Below are positions 1-8,174 of a stretch of DNA of 10,315 bases, piece after piece. The notes beneath the pieces were generated by a model, which searched no databases, was not told the origin of the DNA, and saw only the letters and a list, made by a program, of their open reading frames with translations. The stretch is from Monoraphidium neglectum (lineage: Eukaryota > Chlorophyta > Chlorophyceae > Sphaeropleales > Selenastraceae). Made by a program: the position numbers and the translations under genes. The DNA lies in contig NW_014011664.1 of assembly GCF_000611645.1 (NCBI RefSeq), forward strand, positions 1-10,315. Direction: 5' to 3'. How positions within the stretch are numbered: position 1 is the first letter of the stretch; every line of letters starts with the position of its first letter.

Positions 1-63
1 CTCTTCCCCTCCTCCTGCCTCTGCACCCCATCGACTGGGAATTGTGCCAACCATCTATCCCAG

Positions 64-2079
64 GTGATCTCGCAAGTGGAGAAGCGTGTGGCCCAGGTCA
101 CCATGCTGCCAGTCGGTAGGCCACGGCCTCGGCGCGCGCTCACACAAGCAGTTTACGGGACAGGGCTTGGCTTGGGTTTGCAGCCAGAGGGGTAATTGAA
201 CCCTTTGACAGCTCGCGACCCACTGCTGTGTGACCCCACCGCCAGCAAACAGACAAACCTGCTGCGGCGTCAAGCAAACCCGTCCGATCCCTGTCCAGCC
301 CTGTGCACGGCAACCTGTAATACTCGCTGTGCATGGGACAACCAAGCTCATTGACCTCTGCGCTGTTGCGGGGCACTCCCTTCACCCCCTCAATCCCCAG
401 AGAACCAGGAGGGTCTCCAGGTGCTACGCTACGTCAACGGCCAGGAGTACCAGGCACACTACGACTTCTTCTGGGTGGGCGCGGGGGGTAGAAAGTTCTT
501 GGGTGCTGATGGGCACGCAAATGGGCCTCCCAGGACCACAGTTATTGGGGCTGGACGGGTGTCGTGCAACCTTGTCGTCTTGCAAATTGATCTCGCCAAG
601 TGCGAGACCGCCAACCACCATTATTGACCAGGAAGCACTGATGATGGGAAGTCAACATGACACACACCTCGACACACACGCACAAACACATGCACAAACA
701 CTTTTATGCGCACACGCACGCACGGCAAACTGTACGCACACCACATATGAACGTCACACATGCACACACTCACATGCGCGCGCCCCCACACACGCACGCG
801 CACACACACGCACGCGCACACGCAACGCACAGACACACACGCACCCCCCCCCACACACACACACACACGTGCGCTGTGGCGCCCCGTCCCACCCCGTCAG
901 GACAAGAAGAACCAGGACCCCAGGGAGGGCGGCCAGCGCATCGTGACGGCGCTCATGTTCCTGGCCACACCCGAGGAGGGCGGGGAGACAGTCTTCCCCG
1001 ATGCCGAGGTGCAGTCGCCCCCAGACCCCAGCTTCTCGCCCTGCGCCAGGAAGGGGCTTGTGAACAAGCCCTACAAGGGGGACATGCTCATGTGAGGGGG
1101 TGGAGAGCGGGGAGGGGGTGCTGCATTTCTGCTGGCGTGCAGGTTTCAGGGCCAATGGGGCTGGTCGTGTGAAGCAGGTGTTGGTCCCGTGTCAGCCAAA
1201 CCTGGGCTGCCATGTCACGCACGCGCGCACAATGATAGTCTGTCTAATGTGTCACCAGCCAGAGCTGGTGAGCGGCATCCCACTCCAACCTTTGAAGACC
1301 ACAAAACAAACAGCCGTGCATGTCAGGGTGCTCCCAAATCAACTCAACCAACAATCCTCTGCCCCCAGGTTCTACTCCCTTACCCCCAACGGCGAGATTG
1401 ACCTCACCAGCCTCCACGCCAGCTGTCCCACACTTAAAGGGGTGAGTCTTGGCGCAAGACAGCACCAGGGGAAGGTGGACAATGGAGCAACCCTACGCTG
1501 CCGTGCTAGCCCCGCCGGCGCCCCAAGCAATGCTGCAGGAGCAGCCTTGCAATAGTTGTGAAGGCGCGCGCGCAAAGCTCTCTCTCGCTCGTCGTGCTGC
1601 AACCGCTGCAGGAGAAATGGAGTGCCACAAAATGGATCCACGTCAGCGGATTCAGGCAGAACGCAGGTCAGCGGGAATGCAGAGCCGGGGCGTGGGCCGC
1701 GCAGGGCCAGGAACACGGCCAGCATGCTGCGCAAGAGCAGCACTGGCGTGGCAGACACCACCCATGCCTGCCATTTACCCCCCACCCCCTCCAGGTCTGG
1801 CCCAGTACCTTGACAATCCCTGCCCCATTGCACCCGCCAATCTGGCCTCACCCTTCGCCCTCCTGCCCCAACGCCCACCCACCCCCAGACCACCAGAAGG
1901 CCAAGTGGAAGGGCTGCGCCGACCAGAACGAGTACTGCGGGGCCTGGGCCGCCACCGGGGAGTGCGAGAAGAACCCCGGCTACATGCGCCTCAACTGCCG
2001 CCTTGCCTGCAAGCTGTGCAGCCCGGCCGCGGCTGGGGCGGTGGCAGGGGCGCCCTCGGAGCCGTCCAAAGAGCTGTGA
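64..2079 (+). CDS. Prolyl 4-hydroxylase with C-terminal ShKT domain (5'-partial, six exons in window)
   Basis: This is a 2-oxoglutarate/Fe(II) prolyl 4-hydroxylase, which hydroxylates peptidyl proline in the secretory pathway; in green algae the substrates are Hyp-rich cell-wall proteins (family knowledge). I read exons 64-115, 401-474, 901-1091, 1369-1441, 1612-1666 and 1889-2079. All introns are GT-AG and the phases agree, giving 211 codons plus TGA. Numbered from base 64, the iron ligands are H37 and D39 (in HYDFF) and H122 (in LHASCP), and the 2-oxoglutarate lysine is K132 (in EKWSATKW). The 85-residue H-to-H and 10-residue H-to-K spacings are close to those I recall for the Chlamydomonas enzyme. 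Residues 158-192 form a ShKT domain with six Cys (158, 165, 174, 185, 189, 192), a usual plant/algal P4H tail. The N-terminus, presumably with a signal anchor, lies upstream of the window. The family call is firm; boundaries could shift by a few bases. Confidence 0.93.
116..400 (+). other. Intron of the prolyl 4-hydroxylase gene
   Basis: The intron begins GTAGGC and ends CCCCAG. It is phase 1: the G left by the upstream exon plus AG from the downstream exon makes the Glu codon of the PVENQEGLQVLRY segment, which is characteristic of the family. Open frames lying across it are not coding. Confidence 0.85.
660..868. repeat. CA-rich imperfect microsatellite in a P4H intron
   Basis: About 210 bases of mostly alternating C/A dinucleotides with CG interruptions and a C tract at about 843-852; the purest CA run is near 853-868. 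It fills the second half of the 475-900 intron and stops about 30 bases before the acceptor AG at 899-900. The strong strand bias (few T on the + strand) produces the spurious Thr/His-rich and Val/Cys-rich open frames here. The alternating purine-pyrimidine pattern with CG steps is the kind that can adopt Z-DNA; that is inference. Confidence 0.9.
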
Positions 2080-2497
2080 GGGCGGCCGAGGCACTTGGTG
2101 AATGCCGTGACTTTGACATTGATCACATCGGAATATTTGTCCCACTAGGCAGGCACACAGCCATTCCTCTCAGCAAGATGGCCTCATCAGGCTTGGAGCG
2201 CTCGACACGTGCTGCAGCGTGTCGCATCCATGGCTGATTTCCCCGGGAAATTGTTGGCGGCCAACAGTGTGCGGCTTCAATGACATCTCCGCTCATCATC
2301 CATTGCAATACTCTGCCACTGGCATCCTCTTCAACCTGTGGGCCATAGGCGGGCTCAATTCTGCGTGCCAGCTGGCAGTTGGTCGCTCACCGCCTGCACC
2401 CTGCTGAGGCGTGCCTCCCGTGCAAGCAGCTAAGGCACGGGCTTGCTGCGACCAATATCCATTACCCCGCATTATCCTGGGTGTTCAAGAAATTGGC

Positions 2498-2502
2498 TGT
2501 AA
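2498..2502 (+). terminator. Possible TGTAA poly(A) signal for the P4H gene (nearest)
   Basis: TGTAA is the usual green-algal polyadenylation signal. This is the first copy after the P4H stop codon, 418 bases downstream. A five-base motif also occurs by chance every kilobase or so, hence the low confidence. Confidence 0.3.
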
Positions 2503-2780
2503 CGTCGCCTTGCGCGTTCTTGCTGGGTGCCGTGTCTACGGCGCAGCTTTCTCTGTGTGGAGCCTGCGTTGTGATGTTGGCCAAGGGCAGGTGGGAGCAG
2601 CGGCAGCATCCGCTGCTACCTGGTGCCCAATTCGATCGCGCTCACCCGGACCGACCGGTACATGAGCAGGGTGCAACGGTCCGCCAACAATCAGCAATCG
2701 CGGGCGACAACTCTCAGGAACCCTTTACAGGCCAGCAGGCTGCCCCACAGTAGCAGCCAGCCATGCTGATGAAATACAAT

Positions 2781-2785
2781 TGTAA
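2781..2785 (+). terminator. Alternative TGTAA poly(A) signal for the P4H gene
   Basis: This second TGTAA sits in a locally A/T-richer stretch (about 2765-2805). It would imply a 3' UTR of roughly 700 bases, which is long but plausible for green algae. It competes with the copy at 2498. Confidence 0.3.
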
Positions 2786-3416
2786 GCAACGTATATTGTA
2801 TGACACACATCCGCCCACAAGGTCCCTTGGCTCCACTGCTGACTAGGCCCACACATGCCCAGCCGCCCTGCAGGTCCGCAGCTGCCAAAGAACCTGCTCC
2901 CCGTGAGTTTTGCGAATGTCGCAAAGGCTTGCGGCGCATTTGTTGTTGAGTTCGATTGTGATTCTCTCGTTGTTTTCTTGAAAAGCGACCCGTTTGCCGC
3001 AGTGCGTCCCTCGCATGAACATTGGGCCGTGTCACGCTAACTCGGACACGCAGCTCCAGGCCTAAGCCACCTCTTACGTAGCTTTGCTACTTTTCGGACT
3101 ATTCTGACGCTGGTAGGGGGTGGCAGAGCAGCGCAGTTGTGGCAGCCCCTGCGTCACGGCGCGCAGTCGCTGCACTGCTGCTGGCCCTGCAGGGCGCCAG
3201 AGCAGCCCAGGCGCGAGCAGCTCGGCCCCATGGGGCAGGGCTGCTCGCGCACCGCAGCGGCAGATGGCTCCGAAGGCGCTCTACTTGTGCAGCAGTGGGT
3301 GGAGGTGCGCGTTTGCGGGCTGGCATGCGTGCTGCTGGCTGTGCGTTTTGTGCGTGCGTTGCGACCGCACGCGGGTGCGTGGCGTAGGAGGACAGACGCC
3401 TGCTCCGCCTTGATGT

Positions 3417-5615
3417 ATGCAGATGCTTGCGCACGACCTGCTACGGCGGCCTGTCCTTGGTCGCCAAGCTCCTGATGCCGCCAGCAACCAGGGAGCCTTG
3501 TTGTGCATAATGCAAGCCCGCTGCCCTCATCCTTCCGCTCCACCCCCCGCCCACACCCTCGCGCCCCAGGGCCCCAGTGCGCTCTGCCTACCCCTGCCCC
3601 GCCGCCGGACCAAGGCCATCACCGCTGTCAACGACCCGTTGACCGCCGACAACCAAAATGACACCGCCAGAACATCAATTGAGGCACTGCCGCCGCAGCA
3701 GCAGCCAGAGCTGCTGCCGGCGCCCGCTGACGCCGCCAGCAGCCTCTCTGCCACAGAACAGCAGGGCTTGATTGTTGCTGCCGCAGCACAGGCCCGTGCC
3801 CTCAGGGCGGCCGGCGCCCTACTGCTGCACGCGCGCCGCGAGGCCGCCGCGCAGGCTGCCAACAACCTTGTCCTACAGTCACGCTGCAACGCCGTCTCCA
3901 GCGAGCTGCTGCTTTGTCAGCAGGCGCGTTCTTCAGAGGCCAGGGAACGCGCGCTGCTGGAGCAGCGTTGCGCGGGGCAGGAGGAGGAGCTGCGACACCT
4001 GCGCGCACAGCAGCTGCCGCCGCCGCCGGTCATCGCGCTCACGCTGACCCTGATTGTGCCGGCTCCCGCCACGGCGGCTGCGACAATCACCTGTGCCGCC
4101 ACCGACCTTCAGACAACTGCGGACGCCACCCCGGCAACCACCGCGGCCCCCCTTGCCACCAGTGTCGAGGCCACCGATACCCACAGCCAAGACCCCGATG
4201 TCTGCAGCCTCGACTGCCCCACCGCCGCCCCAGGCCAAGGCCACGTCTCATGCGACGGGCCCCTGGGTGAGTTGGCGCGCCCCTGCGGCACCGAGCACGC
4301 CTCCTTCAAGATCATCCTGGCCGCCAAGAGTGACACCGTCTCCTCTGGCCACCCAGCGCCCGCCATCACTACTTCCACAGCGGCCCCATGTGCTGCCCCG
4401 TGCACCCCGACGGCTTGCGAGGCATCGCCGCCGGGGGCTTACACAGCTGCTGGCGCCTTTTCAGCACCCGCCATCAGCGCGCCACTCAATGGCGCATGTT
4501 GCAACCTCCAGGACGACGCCCGAGACATTGCCCCAACGGCAACGGTTGCCAAGCAGCGCAGCGCCGGCGCCCACCCCGCAGCCGCACGCTGCGAAGACAC
4601 AGCCGCGCCCTGTATCGATGAGCCAGAGATGCCTTCCAAGCTCCTAGGCGAGCAGGATCAGCTGCACCAGGTGTTTGCCGCCGCGCACCGCTTTGAAGGC
4701 GCTGTCGCTGCCCTGTCAAGCACGACGCTGGCTGGCCTGCTCAAGGCAGGCGGCGCCAAGGCGTGCGGTAGCGGCGGGCAGGGCAGCGTGTCGTGCCTGC
4801 AGCTGCCAGGTGTGAGCCTGCCGCTGGCGATCAAGGCGTGCAACGAGCCCACCAAGTACAAGGACTTCCTGAGGGAGTGCGACGTGTGGAGCTCCTGGGC
4901 GGCCGCCTGTCCCCAGTACGTGATACCCCTGCTGGCCGCGCAGTACGTGCGCCGCAAGCCCGGCTCCTCGCGCGGGTGCTCGTATTTCGCCATGCCCGCC
5001 TGCAGCAAGGGCAGGTGCCTGTCCATGACATTGACCACAATGCACAGGTTGCGGCAGGAGGCCGGCGGCGTCTTTTCTGTAGACAAGCTGGCCTTTGTCC
5101 AGCGCGTGCTGGGGTTCTTGGTGGTTGCCCTCGATGCTGCCCACCAACACGGCATAGTCTGGGCCGACCTCAAGCCTCCCAACATAATGCTGGGGAGGGA
5201 TGGCGAGCCACAGATCATTGACTTTGGGTCTGCCAGCCGCGTGCCCGCCGAGGGCCTGCGCCACACACCGATGCAGTCCAAGGGCTACCGCGCCCCCGAG
5301 TGCGGCAAGAAGAAGGGCGGCTTCATGGGCTGTGCCATTGACATGTGGGCGCTGGGCTGCGTGGGGGTGGAGATGGTGCTGGGCTTTGACACCTTTTTCT
5401 CTTTTGTAGGCAAGCACGATGTGCTTTCAGTCGACAAGGCCGCAGCTGCTGAGTGGCCGTCGAGCGCACCCGCCACCCTGCATGCCCTTGTGTTTGACTG
5501 CCTGCTGGTGCACGACCCTGTGCAGCGCGCCTCGGCCGCCCGGATCATGCAGCACCCCTACTTTGAGGGGCTCGACTGGGAGGCCGTCCGCAGCGGCGCC
5601 GCCTGGGCGCGATGA
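3417..5615 (+). CDS. Coiled-coil protein kinase, non-RD (W-A-D catalytic loop), single open frame
   Basis: A 732-codon frame encodes a probable Ser/Thr protein kinase. Visible motifs are the glycine loop G451-S-G-G-Q-G456-S-V458, the AIK lysine K473, a candidate C-helix Glu E487, the catalytic loop W582-A-D584-L-K586-P-P-N589, D602-F-G, A626-P-E628, and D642-M-W-A-L-G in the F helix; the domain ends near HPYF. D584, K586, N589 and D602 are all kept, so activity is likely although His and Arg of HRD are replaced by Trp and Ala. Residues about 110-200 are Ala/Leu/Glu/Arg-rich and look helical or coiled-coil; about 201-395 is an Ala/Thr/Pro-rich linker. No signal peptide or membrane segment is evident. 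An in-frame TGA at 3411-3413 limits the frame; the ATG at 3417 has poor context, and ATG 3423 or a spliced start are alternatives. The family is not resolved further and the substrate is unknown. Confidence 0.85.
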   Translation: MQMLAHDLLRRPVLGRQAPDAASNQGALLCIMQARCPHPSAPPPAHTLAPQGPSALCLPLPRRRTKAITAVNDPLTADNQNDTARTSIEALPPQQQPELLPAPADAASSLSATEQQGLIVAAAAQARALRAAGALLLHARREAAAQAANNLVLQSRCNAVSSELLLCQQARSSEARERALLEQRCAGQEEELRHLRAQQLPPPPVIALTLTLIVPAPATAAATITCAATDLQTTADATPATTAAPLATSVEATDTHSQDPDVCSLDCPTAAPGQGHVSCDGPLGELARPCGTEHASFKIILAAKSDTVSSGHPAPAITTSTAAPCAAPCTPTACEASPPGAYTAAGAFSAPAISAPLNGACCNLQDDARDIAPTATVAKQRSAGAHPAAARCEDTAAPCIDEPEMPSKLLGEQDQLHQVFAAAHRFEGAVAALSSTTLAGLLKAGGAKACGSGGQGSVSCLQLPGVSLPLAIKACNEPTKYKDFLRECDVWSSWAAACPQYVIPLLAAQYVRRKPGSSRGCSYFAMPACSKGRCLSMTLTTMHRLRQEAGGVFSVDKLAFVQRVLGFLVVALDAAHQHGIVWADLKPPNIMLGRDGEPQIIDFGSASRVPAEGLRHTPMQSKGYRAPECGKKKGGFMGCAIDMWALGCVGVEMVLGFDTFFSFVGKHDVLSVDKAAAAEWPSSAPATLHALVFDCLLVHDPVQRASAARIMQHPYFEGLDWEAVRSGAAWAR

Positions 5616-6273
5616 CTGGCTGACGCGCCAGCAAGCGCCTGCTTGTGCAACGCAATTCGCATCCGGGACCTTTCTGTTTGTTTGCATTTCCGAGCAAGCA
5701 TCTTGGTCTGACTTTGTTGTGCTGGGTCACAGCAAGAACAAAATTGAGTAAATGTACACACACTTTCGTATCTGATATCAGTGGCCTATATTGGTTCTGA
5801 CCGGAGTACGACTGATTGCCTGGCAAGCCTGCCTGAGCACAGACAGCACCTGATGCCATGCCTCTACACCGTACCAGCCAGCTGTTGTGCGGTAGTGCAG
5901 GGAAAAGGGGCACCTAATACTGTAACCGTCAAATCTGGCTATTATATGCAAAGTGAATAGATGGACCTGTGGGCTGTGAAGCCAGGTTGATGGGGATGGC
6001 GTCGTGTCGCGACAAGTCCAGTCAGGACCGCCAGGCTGGCCGCGGCGGTTGCGGGTAACCTTGGACCCAGCCCAGTCAGTCTGTGCGTCGCCACACCACG
6101 AGCCAGCACAAGTACTGCGTCGTGGTGGAGGCGTCTCGGGCAAACAGTTACGCGTCTGATGCTGGAGTCTTATCGTCGACGAATACCAGATTACCAGAAA
6201 ACCTGATCCTTTCGTCGGGCGCTCCGCTCGCATCGTACCACTCATCCCGCTATTGTGTACTGTCTTCTACGAG
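5616..6273. other. Intergenic region between the kinase and the coiled-coil gene
   Basis: No supported gene. It is less GC-rich than the flanking coding DNA. It should hold the kinase 3' UTR and the promoter and 5' UTR of the next gene. I see no clear TATA box. A perfect 10-bp palindrome (CTGATATCAG) lies at 5772-5781 and has no assigned role. The minus-strand frame over 5778-6245 has no recognisable protein character. Confidence 0.6.
5921..5925 (+). terminator. Possible TGTAA poly(A) signal for the kinase gene
   Basis: This is the first TGTAA after the kinase stop, about 306 bases downstream and well before the next start codon at 6274. Motif match only. Confidence 0.35.
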
Positions 6274-7091
6274 ATGGCTTCCTTTGGTGCCTTTGAGGAA
6301 GAGGGGTCGATATACGACGCCATATTTACGGAGCTCCGCCAGATCAAGTCGGGCACCGTCCGTCTGCAGGAGCAGGTATTGCAATGATCGCCTACATGTT
6401 TTACTTGTATGACATGTTCTTTGTGTGTGAAACCGCTCACCTCTACCACAACGGCCGCCAATTCGGCGCAGGCGGACAAGCGCAAGAGGGAGGCTAAGGT
6501 GCGGCAGGAAGGCACAGCAGCGCCAGTCTTCCAACCGCATGCGCGTCCTGAGCGCTGCAGTGTGTCACGACGATGCCCTCGCTGTGCTCGGCACTCTCCG
6601 AGTGCTGCACGCAACAGGACAGCGCCAGCCTGCTGAGTCAGCGACGCTCTCGCTCCCCTCCCTTCCACCTTGTCCTGCCTTCCTTCCCCCTGATTTCTGC
6701 CATCCCCGCCCTCAATGCCTCCGACCTGCAGCGCCTGCTGGAGCGCCAGGTCGGCACGCGGCAGGAGTTTGATTCCAAGCACATGTACACTGAGGAGCGG
6801 CTGGACCGCCTGGAGGCGCTCTTCAAAGAGCACGACGCGCGCCTCGGCCACGTCTGCGATGCCATCATCAGGATCAGCCCCGACACCCAGGGCGTCTTTG
6901 GGGCCGGGGCCGCCGCGGCCACGCTGCCGCGCACGGCGGTTCCCGAGTCATGGGAGGACGAGGACAAGGTGGTCGGGGACGAGTTCGCGGCCCTGAGCAC
7001 TGGCCTGGAGCGCGTGGAGAGCCTGGTGCAGGACGTGTCGCGGGCGGCGTCGCGCGCGTCGACGCGCGGCCAGTCCCTGACTGGCGTGTGA
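6274..7091 (+). CDS. Hypothetical charged, probably coiled-coil protein (three exons)
   Basis: I do not recognise this protein. The proposed exons are 6274-6375, 6472-6498 and 6732-7091, all joined between whole codons (phase 0), giving 162 residues plus TGA. The start is the first ATG after an in-frame TGA near 6157, and its ATGGCT context is good for algae. Exon 1 ends GAGCAG before GTATTG. The 27-nt exon 2 lies between GGCGCAG and AAG/GTGCGG. Exon 3 follows a long pyrimidine-rich tract and CTGCAG. The joined protein runs as a Glu/Arg/Lys-rich helix with leucines at heptad-like spacing through about residue 90 (e.g. RLLERQ, EERLDRLEALFKEHDARL). An acidic/hydrophobic helix (DEFAALSTGLERVESLVQDV) follows, then a Ser/Arg-rich tail. 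It has no signal peptide, membrane segment or catalytic motif, and is most likely a structural or adaptor protein. Exon 3 is solid; the exon 2 boundaries are the weakest point. Confidence 0.65.
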
Positions 7092-7541
7092 GGGTCTACG
7101 CCCCTTGGGCACCCCCCGGCCGCCCCTCCCTCCACCTGCGTCCTCCCTTCCTTGGGGGGAGGGGCCGCGGTGCCCCCCCAGTGCGCGCCGCCAGCAGCTT
7201 GGCATGCGGCCCAGGTGCTGTGCCTGGCGCATTGTTGCCCACTGGAGCCGCTTGATTGTTGTTCGCCTGTGCTGCTTGTGGCACCCGCGATGGCTTTGTA
7301 TCAACGGCTGGCTTGTGGGCTTTTGCGCTGCTTCAGTTGCATGCAGTACCGTCTCGCTCCTTGCGCATGATTGAACGCGTTGATTGCTGTCGGCGCCTGC
7401 GGCTTGGGCCTGGGAAAAACCTTGCCGCATGTTGCGCGCCACTGCATGGCGGCTTGCCGGGCTGCTGCGGCCGCGCTGCAATGGTGTGGAGGCTCTGAAG
7501 CGCGTCATGCCGTAGCAGATCCTGCTTGACCACCGCTACAA

Positions 7542-7555
7542 GGTGTTGTAACACC
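7542..7555 (+). terminator. TGTAA poly(A) signal candidate inside a perfect 6-bp inverted repeat
   Basis: GGTGTT (7542-7547) and AACACC (7550-7555) are perfect inverted copies separated by GT. The first TGTAA after the coiled-coil gene's stop (7547-7551) spans the centre of the hairpin. This is a plausible 3' end site for the gene that stops at 7091, based only on motif and position. Confidence 0.35.
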
Positions 7556-8020
7556 AAGAGGGTGGAGTTGCAGGCAATGTAGCTGTGTTGCATTTCAGCG
7601 TGATTGAGGAGCAGGTGTCACGGCAGACGCAAAATCACGACAGTTGGATTGCAGGAATCGCTCTATGCTGCTTGGGCTACATAAACAGCAGAGGTCTGAC
7701 CATGCATTAAAATTGGTCTGTGGGCGTGGCAGCTAGGTTTGAATGTCCGAGTCACTTGACAGCCACAGGCTCACAATGCATTGAGAGCAGAAACACAAGC
7801 CAAGGTGCAGAGGAACGAGTGACCTGACAGGAGCGCGTGGGATAGGATAAGATAGGAAACTGGAAAAATACAACGGGGTAAGAAAGGTGAAGATGCTTGG
7901 AAAGCATTGCCACCTTGATGCACGGCAGCAAGCAAACATTGAATTTCTTACTAGCAGTTAGTCATTTCTGTCACAAAGTGTCTGTACGGTGTGGAACACG
8001 GGCGTCTCCGCGTAACAACT

Positions 8021-8052
8021 CGCCGGCTTGATCCGGCGCGCGTCCCCCGCGC
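8021..8052. repeat. Two adjacent GC-rich hairpins
   Basis: CGCCGG (8021-8026) pairs with CCGGCG (8033-8038) around a six-base loop. GCGCG (8038-8042) pairs with CGCGC (8048-8052) around TCCCC. The two hairpins share base 8038, so they could not both form completely. They sit just upstream of the larger nested repeat. Short GC stems are common by chance in this composition. Confidence 0.5.
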
Positions 8053-8055
8053 AAT

Positions 8056-8172
8056 ACTGACTCTCCTGTCTTCGATTCAGCTTGGCAACTGTCCACCTTC
8101 TGCGCCAGTGCACCTGCCCAAGTCATGCAGTGGCACTGGCGTGCAGCGGCTAACGCGCCAGCGAGAGTCAGT
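8056..8172. repeat. Nested inverted repeat: 10-bp outer stem enclosing a 9+4-bp hairpin (possible structured RNA)
   Basis: ACTGACTCTC at 8056-8065 is the exact reverse complement of 8163-8172. Inside it, CGCCAGTGC at 8103-8111 is the exact reverse complement of 8133-8141. Inside that, CTGC (8114-8117) can pair with GCAG (8127-8130) across a 2x2 internal loop, leaving a nine-base apical loop. The stems are visible directly. That they are transcribed and fold as an RNA is inference. I could not match the element to a known RNA family. Confidence 0.55.
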
Positions 8173-8174
8173 TA

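Larger units (their letters stand above)
2080..3416. other. Intergenic region: P4H 3' UTR and kinase 5' flank, no supported gene
   Basis: I found no frame here with recognisable protein character on either strand, and no tRNA-like T-arm. The first part is probably the hydroxylase 3' UTR, with TGTAA motifs at 2498 and 2781. The stretch 3100-3410 is very GC-rich and open in several + frames, so it could contain an upstream non-coding or coding exon of the kinase gene, but I cannot place a convincing splice pair. A perfect 10-bp palindrome lies at 3185-3194 and has no assigned role. Confidence 0.6.

Noticed and set aside
1..63. Possible upstream P4H exon at the window edge
   Set aside because: The C/T-rich sequence ending in CCCAG reads as an intron 3' end, and no conserved P4H residues are visible in it.
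657..1172. Open frames on both strands rich in Thr/His or Val/Cys
   Set aside because: They are products of the CA-repeat read in different frames and run across a P4H intron into exon 3 out of frame.
1372..2145. A 257-codon minus-strand frame
   Set aside because: Antisense to P4H exons and introns, with low-complexity Gly/Ala/Arg content typical of GC-rich antisense.
1449..2237. A 262-codon + strand frame across the end of the hydroxylase gene
   Set aside because: It overlaps two P4H exons in another frame and lacks any family character; the P4H exons explain the region.
2379..2753. Possible 124-codon gene in the P4H-kinase interval
   Set aside because: No ATG at its start, no recognisable motifs, and it falls in a probable 3' UTR.
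4054..4647. A Pro-rich + strand frame of 197 codons inside the kinase gene
   Set aside because: A frame-shifted reading of the low-complexity linker; no independent evidence.
4658..5417. Long minus-strand frames opposite the kinase domain
   Set aside because: Shadow frames of the GC-rich kinase sequence; the sense strand carries the complete set of kinase motifs.
5778..6245. A 155-codon minus-strand frame upstream of the coiled-coil gene
   Set aside because: No domain, signal or composition typical of a protein, and it would fill the expected promoter of the + strand gene.
8075..8085. TCTTCGATTCA, loosely like a tRNA T-arm
   Set aside because: The flanking bases do not form a 5-bp T stem and no acceptor or D stem can be drawn.
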